DNA from: Bettongia penicillata ogilbyi
Lineage: Eukaryota > Chordata > Mammalia > Diprotodontia > Potoroidae
Length of the DNA: 64,000 nucleotides
Reading direction: 5' to 3'
NCBI GenBank assembly: GCA_023548195.1
Contig: JAJHZJ010000335.1
Coordinates: forward strand, 5,686,514 to 5,750,513
Part shown: positions 19,895 to 30,050 of the stretch, piece after piece
Layout of the letters: each line of letters opens with the position of its first letter
How positions within the stretch are numbered: position 1 is the first letter of the stretch
The notes under the pieces: generated by a model
Database searches by the model: none
Told to the model about the DNA's origin: nothing
The model's input: the letters and a program-made list of their open reading frames with translations, nothing else
Program-made: the position numbers and the translations under genes

Positions 19895-20600
19895 ATCAGG
19901 GGGTCTTCATTTGTGTGGGTGGTCTAGTAAAATCCACGAACCCCTTATTAGAATCTGGTTTTTAAATACTTAAAATAAAATGCCTCCTATTGATTAACTC
20001 AGGAGGAGAAAATGATTAACTCAATATCAAAGATATTGGTATTTTCAGTAGTATTTTATTTTTGCCCCGATTATATATTAAGACAATTCTTAGCATTCAT
20101 TTTTACAATATTTTAAGCTCCAAATTTTTCTCTCTCCTTCCCTCCCCTCCCCTCTTCTGAAAATGGTAGGTAACAACATAGGTTATCCATATGCTGTCCT
20201 GTAGAACATATTTCTGTTTGAAGAAGAAACTGATAAAAGGAAAAAGAATACAGTAAAGATGCTTGGATCTGCATTCAAAGGCCGTCGATTCCCTATGTGG
20301 ATGTGGACGGCGCTGTCCTTGGTGAGTCCTTGTCTCCCATCATCATGGTGCAGAGAAGGGCTAAGTCATTCGGGCTGGCCATCACACGATGCTGCTGATG
20401 CTATGGGCAGCGTCTGGACAATGGCTCTGCCCATGTCCCTTTATCAAAGATATATACACATATACATATGTACACACATAATATGTATATAATATATTAT
20501 AACATATATTATATAATTATATATCTTGTATAATATATATATTTATATATTATATATTTAAGGTTGCAGACCCCAGGTTTAGAACCTCCACCCTAGAGAG
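19895..20600. mobile_element. MITE-like repeat interrupted by L1 3'UTR and AT microsatellite
   Basis: The left end (cagggggtcttcatttgtgt, atccacgaaccccttatt) and right end (gcagaccccaggtttagaac) match the termini of the copy at 8896-9146. Between them lie an antisense L1 3'UTR (20035-20452; gctccaaatttttctctctc, ggatctgcattcaaaggcc) and an AT-rich microsatellite of TATACA/TATATA units (20446-20560). Confidence 0.5.
20035..20452 (-). mobile_element. L1 3'UTR fragment, old subfamily
   Basis: The reverse complement reads, in order, gtgtgatggccagcccgaat, catccacatagggaatcga, gaatgcagatccaagcat and ttctgtttgaag-complement sequence. This parallels the L1 3'UTR at 31900-32230 (gatgatcaactat, atccaccttcagag, gcatgattgcacat). 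Confidence 0.6.
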
Positions 20601-20664
20601 TGAGCTGCCTAAAGTCAAACAAGTAGTAAGTAGGTTGAAACATTCATTTCCAGAGGTGACTTCA

Positions 20665-20845
20665 TGGGATCATAGATTTAGGGCTGGAAGACATCTTTGA
20701 AATGGTCACATTCACTCCCCTTGTTTTATAGAGCAGGAAACTGAGACCCAAAGAAGTTAAGTGACTGACCCAAGGTCACCCAGGTGATAAGTGGCAGATT
20801 TCTCACTCAGGCCTTCTGACTCCAAATTCAACATTGACTTATCTT
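20665..20845 (-). mobile_element. THER/MIR SINE
   Basis: Antisense: gggatcatagatttagggct, gcaggaaactgagacccaaa, gacccaaggtcacccaggtg. Confidence 0.8.
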
Positions 20846-21274
20846 TGAGGGACTTTCTCAGGACCCCAAAGGGGCAGAGATTTGCACTGGTCAGGGAGAT
20901 CTCCCCCAAAGAAGTATCCCCACCACTGTAGGTCACATTCTGTGGCTCCAGAGTAGGACAGGCTCAGCTCTGGTGGAGCTGTGCTCAATGTCCAGGGGAA
21001 GGCACTCCCTGCCTGGGCTACCCCGTTCCCCTGCCCCAGCCCCAGCTCTGAGACAGAGGCTGCCATGTGAGCCCCTTCCCCCGACCCTGCCCCTGACAGG
21101 TCCACTTCCTGCTCTTCTCAGCAGCTGCAGCAGAGGGGGCCAGAGGAGAGGCAATGCATGAGTCTGACCTGAGAAACAGTCAAGACGTTGGCCTTGCTGT
21201 GCCAAGGTGCCAACCCAGGAGCCAGCAACTGGGAAGCAGCCCTCTTGGACAGAGCCCAGCCAGCTACAAAGCCT
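20846..21274. other. GC-richer unassigned sequence
   Basis: About 430 bp with more GC than its surroundings and no repeat I recognise. Frames on both strands give low-information products. Confidence 0.35.
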
Positions 21275-21576
21275 ACCTTCTGCCCTCCTCCCTCCTCTGT
21301 CCTGTCTTTTTCCTTCTCTTCTTCTCCTCCCCTTTCTCCTCCTCTTCCTTTCCTCCCTCCCTCCCTCCCTCCTTCCTTCCTTCCTTCCTTTCCTTCCTCC
21401 CTCCCTCCCTCCTTCTTTCCTTCCTTCCTTCCTTCCTTCCTTCCTTCCTTCCTTCCTTCCTTCCTTCCTTCCTTCCTTCCTTTCTTCCTTCCTTCCTTCC
21501 TTCCTTCCTTCCTTCCTTCCTTCCTTCCTTCCTTCCTTCCTTCCTTCCTTTCCTCTTCTCTTCTTCCCTTCCTTTC
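21275..21576. repeat. Polypyrimidine microsatellite, (CCTT)n
   Basis: About 300 bp of C/T-only sequence. A long, nearly perfect CCTT run lies at about 21416-21550 with single interruptions. Frames on both strands (Ser/Leu/Pro-rich or Lys/Glu/Arg/Gly-rich) are artefacts. Confidence 0.95.
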
Positions 21577-22174
21577 TTTAACAAAACCAGATTTCTGATA
21601 GAGCCAAGTTCCCAGGAGCTCTGATGAGAAGTCTTTTTTTTTTTTAATTGTCATTTGACCCACAATCTAAAATTCTCAGCCCCAAAATGATCTCTGAAAA
21701 GCATCAAATATCATTCTTCTCCTTTTCTTTTATAAATTTCAGACATATCAAAGGCATACAAACTATAAGTAGAATTCAGGACTTTAAGTGAAGACATACA
21801 AAACCTGGCTCTAAGTCCTTGGCTGGCAATAGGGGAGGGGCAAGAAGGCTCCTGAGTGAATGATGGAGGGAGGGAAGGGGAAGGGAGAGAGAGAGGGAGG
21901 GAGGGAGGGCTTTCTGGTGGAGGTAGAGGACAGAGGAAGATTTCTTACATCTGTTTCCTGCCTCTGCCAGTGATTGGAGGACTTTTGATTTAGTTATAAA
22001 ATGGAGATAATAACACTTGTTTTCTCTAGAGGTTGAAATACATTAATTACTGATTTTTGAATGGTTTGAGATCCTTATATGAAAAGCACCAGTCATTACT
22101 TAAACAGAGCCAGAAGACTAAGGACCTAGTGATACATGGAGTGTAGGAAAGAAATAGGCATTCACAGCACTTAA
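21577..22174. other. Unassigned, with T-run, purine tract and eroded SINE
   Basis: A T-run at 21633-21645 and a GGGA-type purine tract at 21865-21910 are visible. At 21960-22100 a divergent sense THER/MIR3 SINE can be seen (tctgccagtgattggagg, ataaaatggagataataaca). The rest is unassigned. Confidence 0.5.
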
Positions 22175-22847
22175 AGGGCCAACAAGGAAACTACATTATG
22201 CCAAAAGGAACTATTGACAGGAAACCAATACCAACATAAAATTTATATGTTCTAAATGCCTTAGTATCCACATTTACAAAAGAAAAATTAACTGAGCAAC
22301 AAAAAGACATAGACAATAATACAGCAGTGACAGGAGGTTTCAATATCCTGTTTTCAGTTTTGGATAAGTCTAACAGAAAGACAAACAAAAGGAAAAACAT
22401 GAAATTGAATAAATTGCTGGAGAAACTAAAGCAAAACTACTTAAGGCATCTCCTAAATGACATTCCTAAAGGATATGGGTATTTTTCAGCACAACATAGA
22501 ATTTTCACAAAAATTGATCAGGTGTTAGGGTACATAAATATTGCAAAGAAATGTAGAAAGGAAGAAATAATCAATCCAGACTATAATATAATAAAGATAG
22601 TAATCAGTTCAGGAAGTTCAAGCAAAAGATACAAACCTGAATGGAGACTTAGAATGAAATCCTAAATAAGGAGTGAGTCAAAGAAACAAATTACAGAAAC
22701 AAAAACTATGTGAAAGAAAATGATAATACAATGAAAACACATATTAAAATTTCTGGGTTTCTGCTAAAGAAATCTTTGGGGGAGGATATCCCCACATATC
22801 CCTACAAATATACATGAATAAAATAAAAGAAGAAAGGAAAGAAATAG
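22175..22847 (+). mobile_element. L1 ORF2 endonuclease-domain remnant
   Basis: The frame at 22327-22665 encodes TGGFNILFSVLDKSNRKTNK and then GYGYFSAQHRIFTKIDQVLG followed by KKCRKEEIIN. These align with the human L1 endonuclease blocks GDFNTPLSTLDRS, EYTFFSAPHHTYSKIDH and KCKRTEIITN. The catalytic GDFN is GGFN, so the conserved Asp is lost, and the SDH motif near the end of the domain is not preserved. Upstream sequence, 22175-22326, and downstream sequence to 22847 follow the L1 order with stops. The fragment lacks the reverse transcriptase and both ends. Confidence 0.8.
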
Positions 22848-22851
22848 GATG

Positions 22852-23045
22852 TCCATTTTAATAAGAACTGTAATTTTTATATTGCTTTGAACTTCATAAA
22901 TGTGTAGGGGGCATTATTTTCCCCATTATATAGATAAAGGAACTGAAACTCAGAAGAAGCAAATTTGATTTGTAAATGGGAGAGCCAGAACTCAGTTATG
23001 ATAGAATCTCAGATCTGGCAGGGGCTTTATCTAGTCCAAACTATA
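22852..23045 (-). mobile_element. MIR/THER SINE pieces
   Basis: Antisense: tattttccccattatataga, aaaggaactgaaactcagaa, then gaatctcagatctggcaggg. Confidence 0.65.
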
Positions 23046-23140
23046 ATTGAAGAGGGATCTTTGGACATTTCTTTTGACTCCATATCCAGGATTTTTTCCC
23101 CTGACACCTTACCACTTCTCTAGGAGAAATGAATCTCAGG

Positions 23141-23157
23141 AAGATAGCCTTTCTTTT
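23141..23157. repeat. Target-site duplication, left copy, of HAL1 copy A
   Basis: aagatagcctttctttt matches aagataacctttctttt at 25978-25994 in 16 of 17 positions. It directly precedes the T-run that is the element's antisense poly(A). Confidence 0.85.
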
Positions 23158-23978
23158 TTTTTTTTTCTGTATTTAAATTTATTTATTTAAGTTTTGAACA
23201 TTCATTTCTACAAAATTTTGGGTTGCAAATTTTCTCCCCATTTTCCCCTCCCCTCACTCCACAATGCCAAGCGTTCTAATTACCCTTATCACCAATCTGT
23301 CCTCCCTTCTAACATCCCTCCCTTCCCTTATCCCCATCTTCTCTTTTTTCCTGAAAGTCAAGATAAATTTCTACACCCCATTCATTACCTGTATTTCTTA
23401 TTTCCTAGTTGCAAGAACAATACTCAACAGTTGTTCCTAAACCTTTGGCTTCCAACTTCTCTTCATCCCTCCCTCCCCACCCATTCCCTTTGGGAAGGCA
23501 AGCAATTCAATATAGGCCATATCTGTGTAGTTTTGCAAATGACTTCCGTAATAGTCGTGTTGTGTAAGACGAGCTATATTTCCTTCCATCCTATCCTGCC
23601 CCCCATTTCTTCTATTCTCTCTTTTGGTCCTATCCCTCCCCAAGAGTGCTCCCTCCTCCTACTGCCCTCCCTTCCATTATCCCCCCAACCCTGCTTATCC
23701 CCTTCTCCCCCACTATCCTGTATTGTAAGATAGGTTTTCATATCAGAATGAGTGTGCATTTTATTCCTTCCTTTAGTCGAATGTGATGAGAGTAAGCTTC
23801 ATGTTTTTTCTCTCACCTCTCCTCTTTTTCCCTCCATTGAAAAGTCTTTTATTTGCCTCTTTTGTGAGAGATAATTTGCCCCATTCCATTTCTCCCTTTC
23901 CCCTCCCAATATATTTCTCTCTTATCCCCTAATTTCATTTTTTAAGATATGATCCCATCCTATTCAATTCACCCTGTG

Positions 23979-24038
<60 letters not shown>
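23979..24038. repeat. (CT)n(GT)n microsatellite inside HAL1 copy A
   Basis: CT units at 23979-23998 followed by GT units at 23999-24038. The other two HAL1 copies carry a GT run at the same internal position. Confidence 0.95.
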
Positions 24039-24041
<3 letters not shown>

Positions 24042-24176
24042 TCCACCAACTACCCAGTTACTGAAAAAAAGTTTCAAGAGTTACAAATCTTATCTTTCCC
24101 TGTAGGAATGTAAATAGTTCAACTTTAGTAAGTCCCATATGACTTCTCTTTGCTGTTTACCTTTTCATGCTTCTCT

Positions 24177-25260
24177 TCATTCTTGTGTTTGAAAATCAAA
24201 TTTTCTTTTCAGCTCTGGTCTTTTCATCAAGAATGCTTGAAAGTCCTCTATTTCATTGAAAGACAATTTTTTCCCCTGAAGTATTATACTCAGTTTTGCT
24301 GGGTAGGTGATTCTTGGTTTGAGTCTTAGTTTCTTTGACTTCTGGAATATCCTATCCCATGCCCTTCTGTCCCTTAATGTAGAAACTGCTAGATCTTGTA
24401 TTATCCTGATTGTATTTCCACAATACTTGAATTGTCTCTTTCTAACTGATTGCAATATTTTCTCCTTGACCAGGGAACTCTGGAATTTGGCCACAATGTT
24501 CCTAGGAGTTTCTCTTTTTGGATCTCTTTCAGGAGGTGATTGGTGGATTCTTTCAATATTTATTTTGCCCCCTGGTTCTAGAATATCAGTTTTCCTTGAT
24601 AATTTCATGAAAGATGATGTCTAGGCTCTTTTCTTGATCATGTCCCATAATTTTTAAATTGTCTCTCCTGGATCTATTTTCCAGGTCAGTTGTTTTTCCA
24701 ATGAGATATTTCACATTCTCTTCCATTTTTTCATTCTTTTGGTTTTGTTTTGTGATTTCTTGGTTTCTCAGAAAGTCATTAGCCTCCATCTGTTCCATTC
24801 TAATTTTGAGAGAACTATTTTCTTCAGGGAGCTTTTGAACCTCCTTTTCCATTTGGCTAATTCTGCTTTTGAAAGCATTCTTCTCCTCATTGGGTTTTTG
24901 AACCTCTTTTGCCAATTGAGTTAGCCTATTTTTCAAGGTGTTATTTTCTTCTGCATTTTTTTGGGTCTCCTTTAGCAAGGTGTTGACCTGCTTTTCATAC
25001 TTTTCTTGCATTTCTCTTATTTCTCTTCCTAGTTTTACCTCCACCTGTCTAACTTGATTTTCAAAATCCTTTTTGAGCTCTTCCATGGCCTGAGCCCATT
25101 GAATATTTATTTTGGATGTTTGGGATACAGAGGCCTTGACTTTTATGTCTTTCCCTGATGGTAAGCATTGTTCTTCCTTATCCGAAAGGATTAGAGAAGA
25201 TATCTGTTCACCAAGAAAGTAACCTTCTATAGTCTTAGTTTTTTTCCCTTTTTTGGGCAT
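24177..25260 (-). pseudogene. L1-type ORF1 of HAL1 copy A, one frameshift
   Basis: In L1, ORF1p is an RNA-binding chaperone that trimerises and coats its own RNA. Here it starts with ATG at 25260 (MPKKGKKTKTIEGYFLGEQ). A coiled coil follows at about residues 65-190, with heptads such as LKNRLTQLAKEVQK and RISQMEKEVQKL. The RNA-recognition motif begins at about residue 195 (ENRSRRDNLKIMG). The first frame stops at 24586. Compared with copy B, a 5-bp loss near 24590 breaks the frame after HEIIKEN, and an in-frame 12-bp loss removes the LPES segment. The remainder, down to 24177, continues in another frame and keeps RETPRNIVAKF, RRAWDRIF and PRITYPAKLSI. These correspond to the human ORF1p blocks RATPRHIIVRF and PRISYPAKLSF of the RRM and C-terminal domains. 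Apart from the frameshift no stop interrupts it, which is unusually good preservation for this window. Confidence 0.88.
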
Positions 25261-25977
25261 TTTCCCCAGCCAGTTACTTGACTTTTGGGTCCTTTGTCAA
25301 GAGTAGGGTATACTCTGAAAATCTGTAAGATCTCAGTTCCTCCAAGGTGGCACAATCAAGCATGTACTGGTCTGGACACAGGAAGGGATTTTTGTACCCA
25401 GAATCTTAGCAGTTACCTCTCCACAGCCACCTGGCCTCCAGTTCCACCAAGTCAGCACTGGGGGCTGATTTTCAGATAAGTTGAATAGGCAGGGCTGCCA
25501 TTCAGTGTGAGACAAAGACCAACTCCCCTAGGGCCTCCACACAGGGCTGAGGCAAGACTCAGCTCTTCAATGCCCCCAGAGATTTTTATACTCTAATAAT
25601 GGTCTGGCTGCTGCACCTGCTGATGTGGCCACCTGCCTATGTGGCCTCTGTGGCAGCTGCCTAAATCTGGATCTATGGAAAGCCCTTCTCCCTTCCTGGC
25701 CAGCTGAAAAAACCCCGTCACTGACCTTTGGTGCCTCTGGGTTGAGGGATCTGCGAACCTGCTGCTGCTAGGACTGGGAATTCCTCGACTGGATATTCTG
25801 CCCCCAAGGGCTGTTCACAAGCCATGCAGCCAAGGCCGGGCTGGGCTCCACTCTGTTGTTCTCCACTTCTGCTGCTCCAAAATTTGTTGAGAGTCCCTCT
25901 CTACAGGCATTTTGTGGTCTGTGTGGGGAGACCCTGTGTATGTGTGTCTTTCTACTCCACCATCTTGGCCTGGGTCC
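25261..25977 (-). promoter_or_regulatory. HAL1 copy A 5'UTR (likely internal promoter region)
   Basis: About 0.7 kb of GC-richer sequence upstream of ORF1, ending in tactccaccatcttggcc antisense to the element's start. In L1 the 5'UTR carries an internal RNA polymerase II promoter. That role here is inferred from position only. The sequence is shared with copies B and C. Confidence 0.55.
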
Positions 25978-25994
25978 AAGATAACCTTTCTTTT
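25978..25994. repeat. Target-site duplication, right copy, of HAL1 copy A
   Basis: aagataacctttctttt, one mismatch from the left copy at 23141-23157. Confidence 0.85.
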
Positions 25995-26333
25995 CCCAAA
26001 TAGCAAGACACTGACAAAAGAACCAGATACCCTTGAGTGCCAGTGACCAGCTCTGTGTTAACTTCTTTACCTTCATTCTGATGAAAACATCTTCAGGCTT
26101 ATGGCAACTGAAAATCTCAGGGTAGTCTGATTTAATTAAGATATAGCATTGTGCTGAGACTGGCTAGCTCTAGGACTCTTGTCCCACATCTAAGAAGCAA
26201 GTAGCTCTACAATCGATCTTATCCTGGAGAGATGGGAAACGATTTAGGCAAGTGGCCCTAGAGGGCCTCTTCAGACATAAGGTCACCAAAGAAAACAATC
26301 ATCAACATGTATGCCTATATGTATTTCTATATG
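25995..26333. other. Unassigned sequence
   Basis: About 340 bp without a recognised element. Confidence 0.4.
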
Positions 26334-26481
26334 TCAGTCAACAAGAATTTATTAGGCATTTATTTCATCCCAAATGTTGTGATCAGTATTGGGGATATAA
26401 AGAAAGACAAAAACATAGTCCCTGTCCTCAAGGAACTTACATTCTAATGGAGAAACAGCATGCACACAACTATGTTTAAAC

Positions 26482-26523
<42 letters not shown>

Positions 26524-26625
26524 GTAAATGGAAAGCAGTCTCCAATGGGGGGACCAAGAATTGCCTCATACAGAAGGTGGGATTTGAGCTGAGTCTTGAA
26601 GAAAGTCAGGCAAGGGGAGAGAATA
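26334..26625 (-). mobile_element. L2 LINE 3' region with embedded (CA)n
   Basis: The antisense L2 end (gtcaacaagaatttattagg, catagtccctgtcctcaagg) runs into a (CA)17-type repeat at about 26483-26518. It then resumes with gaaggtgggatttgagctga, gagtcttgaagaaagtcagg. Confidence 0.8.
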
Positions 26626-27167
26626 TTTCAAGTAGCTGGATGGCTCCAGATGTAATGTTAATGAGAGTTAGATCTTCTCTAGCCATTAATAGGCCTCAGG
26701 TGGAGCCCATTAAGGGAAGCTTGATTAGGGGAGGCTTGTTCTATTTGCTAATTGCTAATGAGACACTGAGTCACAAGAGTCGTGCCCTCATATACTCTGA
26801 GGTGAGGTTTTGCTTTGGGGGTTTCTTTAGAAGTAGATTTGTGTGCCAGATGAGACTCTGTGTTCCCCCTGGCCCCCTACCCCCTGCCACTTTGAAAACC
26901 CAGATATGGGTGTTTCTCTTTCTGATAACTATGTATGTATGTAATGGTCAGACAGTAGGATCTGTCTGTTGCTCTGTGATGTATGTATTGCTTATGGTCA
27001 GAGAGAAGCCCTGCTTATTGGTCTTTATTTCTCCACTTGTATTTTCTCTATTGGTATATGTGATTGAAGTAGATTGTTGACCCCTCAAAAGTTGTTTTCT
27101 GTTTAGTAAAGTAGATCTAAGAACCTGTGCTAGCAGGCCATCCTGGATGTGTCAGGGTGCTTGCTGC
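26626..27167. mobile_element. Possible solo LTR or unknown dispersed repeat
   Basis: A 0.5-kb block begins near tgtaatgttaatgagag and ends near ggatgtgtcagggtgc. It lacks SINE or LINE features. Near its right end agtaaagtagatct might serve as a polyadenylation-type signal. No second copy is visible here, so the call rests only on general appearance. Confidence 0.25.
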
Positions 27168-27471
27168 GACAGTAGAGTACTAGACTTAGAGTCGGGTATC
27201 TTGAATTCAAATTTAACCTTGGTACTTACTAGTTAAGTGTCATCTTGGGTAAGTCATTTAACCTCTATTTGCCTCAGTTGCCTCAACTATAGAATGGAGA
27301 AAATAGCCCCTACCTTGTAGGGGGTTGTTGTGAAGATCAAATGAGATAGTATTGTAAAGCGCTTATATATACATATATATACATATACATACAATATATA
27401 TACACATATATAAGCATTTGTATGTATATATATATGTATATATATGTACACACATGCTAGTTATTATTATA
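27168..27471 (+). mobile_element. MIR3-type SINE with expanded TA microsatellite
   Basis: The sense SINE has head (cagtagagtactagacttag), box-B-like middle and 3' part (tgaagatcaaatgagatagt, attgtaaagcgctta). Its end, gctagttattattat, is separated from the body by a TATA/TACA microsatellite at about 27363-27450. Confidence 0.8.
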
Positions 27472-27567
27472 AGGGCTTGCTATGTACCAAGTATTATGCT
27501 AAGGGCTAGGGACAGAAATAGAAAAAGAAGACAGTTCCTTCTCTCAAGGAGCTCACAATCTAATTAG
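27471..27567 (-). mobile_element. L2 LINE 3' end
   Basis: Antisense: ttgctatgtaccaagtatta, tctctcaaggagctcacaat. Confidence 0.75.
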
Positions 27568-28014
27568 CTCACATCCATGGTATAATGTAGCTTCAGGGTA
27601 CTTTTCTTGGAAAGGTTCAGAGATCATAAGGACACAGCTACAAGGCTGATGGCAGGATCTGGGAGTCCTTAGGATGCATCAGAGTGTCCTCCACATATAA
27701 GGGGACTACCACTGTCCAGAAAGAGGACATGAATCTCCAAGTAACTCAAACCATCTGATGATTGTGATTAATTTTATGGATGTGGATGTCTCATCTAATG
27801 ATTCAGATTGCTGCCCATCTATATCTGCCCATCCTAATCAACTCTTGCCCATTTCTTCCCATAAGTTGGCCATAAAAAATCTATGCAAAATGCTAGGATG
27901 TTCCTAGTATGTGGTGAGAAAGCCAGTGAAGCACATGGATTGTCTACCATTGATCTCTTGCTCTCTCTACATTTCACCAGCCTTCTTTTTCAATCATATA
28001 TTTCTCTGGTGACA
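27568..28014. other. Unassigned sequence
   Basis: About 450 bp with no recognised repeat, continuing after the HAL1 insertion at 30657. Confidence 0.4.
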
Positions 28015-28026
28015 TCTATTGCTCAA
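28015..28026. repeat. Target-site duplication, left copy, of HAL1 copy B
   Basis: tctattgctcaa, identical to 30645-30656, followed directly by the antisense poly(A) T-run. Confidence 0.85.
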
Positions 28027-28866
28027 TTTTTTTTAATGTTTATTTATTTATTTTTAGTTTTCAATATTCATTTCCACAAAATTTTGTGTTCCAAATTTTC
28101 TTCCCATCTCACCCCTCCCCCACCCCATAATGCCCTTGTATTCTGATTAACCCTTCCCTCAATATGCCCTTCCTTCAATCACACCTCTCCCTTCCTTTCT
28201 CCCTTTCTTCTCTCTTTTCTTATAGAGCAAGATAGATGTCTATACCCCATTACCTGTATTTCTCATTTCTCAGTTGCAGGCAAAAACAATTCTTAACATT
28301 CATTCCTAATACTTTGAATTCCAACTTCTCTCCCTTTCTCTCTCCCCACCCATCCCCACTGAGAAGGCAAGCAATTCAATATAGGCTGCATATGTGTAGT
28401 TATGCAAAAGACTTCCATAATAGTCATGTTGTATAAGACTAACTATATTTCCCTCCATCCTATCCTGCCCCTCATTTATTCTATTCTCTTTTGACCTTGT
28501 CCCTCCCTAAGGTTTACTTCTGATTACTCCTTTCTCCCATTTGTCCTCCCTTCTGTCATCCCACTTATCCCACTTGTCCCCTTCTCCCCTACCCTTCAGT
28601 AGTGCAAGATATACTTTCATACCAAACTGAGTGAGCATGTCATTTCCTTCTTAAGCCAAATGTGAAGAGAGTAAGCTTCCCTTTTCTCTTCTCATCTCTT
28701 CCCTTTTCTTATCTACTGAAATAGCTTTTTCTTTCCTCCTTTATGAGCGACAATTTGCCCCATTCCATTTATCCCTTTCTCCTCCCAATATATTCTTCTC
28801 ACCCCTCAATTTTATTTTTTTTATGTATCATGCCTTCTTATTCAACTCACCCTGTGCTGTACTGTG

Positions 28867-28867
<1 letters not shown>

Positions 28868-28905
<38 letters not shown>
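28868..28905. repeat. (GT)n microsatellite inside HAL1 copy B
   Basis: An uninterrupted GT run at the same relative position as in copy A. Confidence 0.95.
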
Positions 28906-28907
<2 letters not shown>

Positions 28908-29049
28908 ATCCCAACTACCCAAATATTGAGAAAAGTCTCAGAAGTTACAAATCTTATCTTTCCATGTAGGAATGTAAGTAGTTCAGCTTTAGAAAGTCCC
29001 TTATGATTTCTCTTTCCTATTTACCTTTTCATGCTCCTCTTGATTCTTG

Positions 29050-30050
29050 TGTTTGAAAGTCAAATTTTCTTTTCAGCTCTGGTGTTTTCGTCAATAATGC
29101 TTGAAAGTCCTCTATGTCATTGAATGACTATTTTTCCCCCTGAAGTACTATACTCAGTTTTTCTGGGTAGGTGATTCTTGGTTTTAATCCTAGTTCCTTT
29201 GACTTCTGGAATATCATATTCCATGCCCTTCAATCCCTTAATGTAAAAGCTGCTAGATCTTGTGTTTTCCTGATTATATTTCCACAATGCTTGAATTGTT
29301 TCTTTCTAGCTGCTTACAATATTTTCTCCTTAACCTGGGAACTCTGGAAATTGACTAGAAACTAGGAGTTTCTCTTTTTGGATCTCTTTTAGGAGGTGAT
29401 TGGTGAATTCTTTCAATATTTAATTTGCCCTCTGATTCTAGAATATCAGGGCAGTTTTTCTTGATAATTTCATATAAGATGATATCTAGGCTCTTTTTTT
29501 GATCATGGCTTTCAGGTAGTCCCATAATTTTTAAATTATCTCTCCTGGATCTGTTTTCCAGGTCAGTTGTTTTTCCAATGAGGTGTTTCACATTATCTTG
29601 CATTTTTTCATTCTTTTGGTTTTGTTTTGTGATTTCTTGGTTTCTCAGAAAGTCATTAGCTTCCATCTGTTCCATTCTAATTTTTAAAGAACTATTTTCT
29701 TCAGTGAGCTTTTGAACTTCCTTTTCCATATGACCACTTCTGCTTTTTAAAACATTCTTCTCCTCACTGGCTTTTTGAACCTCTTTTGTCAGTTGAGTTA
29801 GCCTATTTCTAAAGGTGTTATTTTCTTCAGCATTTTTGTGTGTGTCCTTTAGCAAACTGTTGACTCACTTTTCATGATTTTCTTGGATCGCTCTCATTTC
29901 TCTTCCCAATTTTTCAAAATCCTTTTTGAGCTCTTCCATGGCCTGAGACCATTGCATATTTATTTTGGAGGTTTTGGATGCAGGAGCCTTGATTTCCTCT
30001 GATGTTAATCTTCTATTGTCTTATTTTTCTCCCCTTTTCAAGCATTTTCC
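29050..30050 (-). pseudogene. L1-type ORF1 of HAL1 copy B, broken
   Basis: The longest surviving frame, 29855-29355, covers the coiled coil (FRNRLTQLTKEVQKA, EKEVQKLTEENSSLKIR) and the start of the RNA-recognition motif (RRDNLKIMGLPESHDQ). It then reads CPDILESEGKLNIERIHQSP, including the segment lost from copy A. It is interrupted after KRETPS. Downstream, 29350-29050, the C-terminal domain is recognisable only with shifts. The N-terminus, 29990-30050, is degraded and a stop lies near 29860. No functional protein can be made. Confidence 0.8.

Larger units (their letters stand above)
23158..25977 (-). mobile_element. HAL1-type element (ORF1-only L1 derivative), copy A, full length
   Basis: A 2.8-kb minus-strand element bounded by a 17-bp target-site duplication. 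Its order from 5' to 3' is: GC-richer 5'UTR (25977-25261), an L1 ORF1 (25260-24177), about 1.0 kb without any long frame, a CT/GT microsatellite, a final ~90 bp shared with L1 3' ends, and a poly(A) tail (T-run from 23158). No endonuclease or reverse transcriptase coding sequence is present. Two more copies (28027-30644 and 46723-48750) share this layout, so the absence of ORF2 is a family property and not a private deletion. This matches the half-L1 (HAL1) class. Confidence 0.82.

Noticed and set aside
21118..21663. Long Lys/Glu/Arg/Gly-rich and Pro/Ser/Leu-rich frames on both strands
   Set aside because: They are translations of the CCTT microsatellite. The same applies to 1005-1475, 6679-6901, 7836-8277, 18077-18480 and 36860-37162.
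23194..23733. 179-codon plus-strand frame within HAL1 copy A
   Set aside because: It lies antisense to the noncoding 3' region of the element; pyrimidine-rich sequence keeps it open. It does not recur as an open frame in copies B and C.
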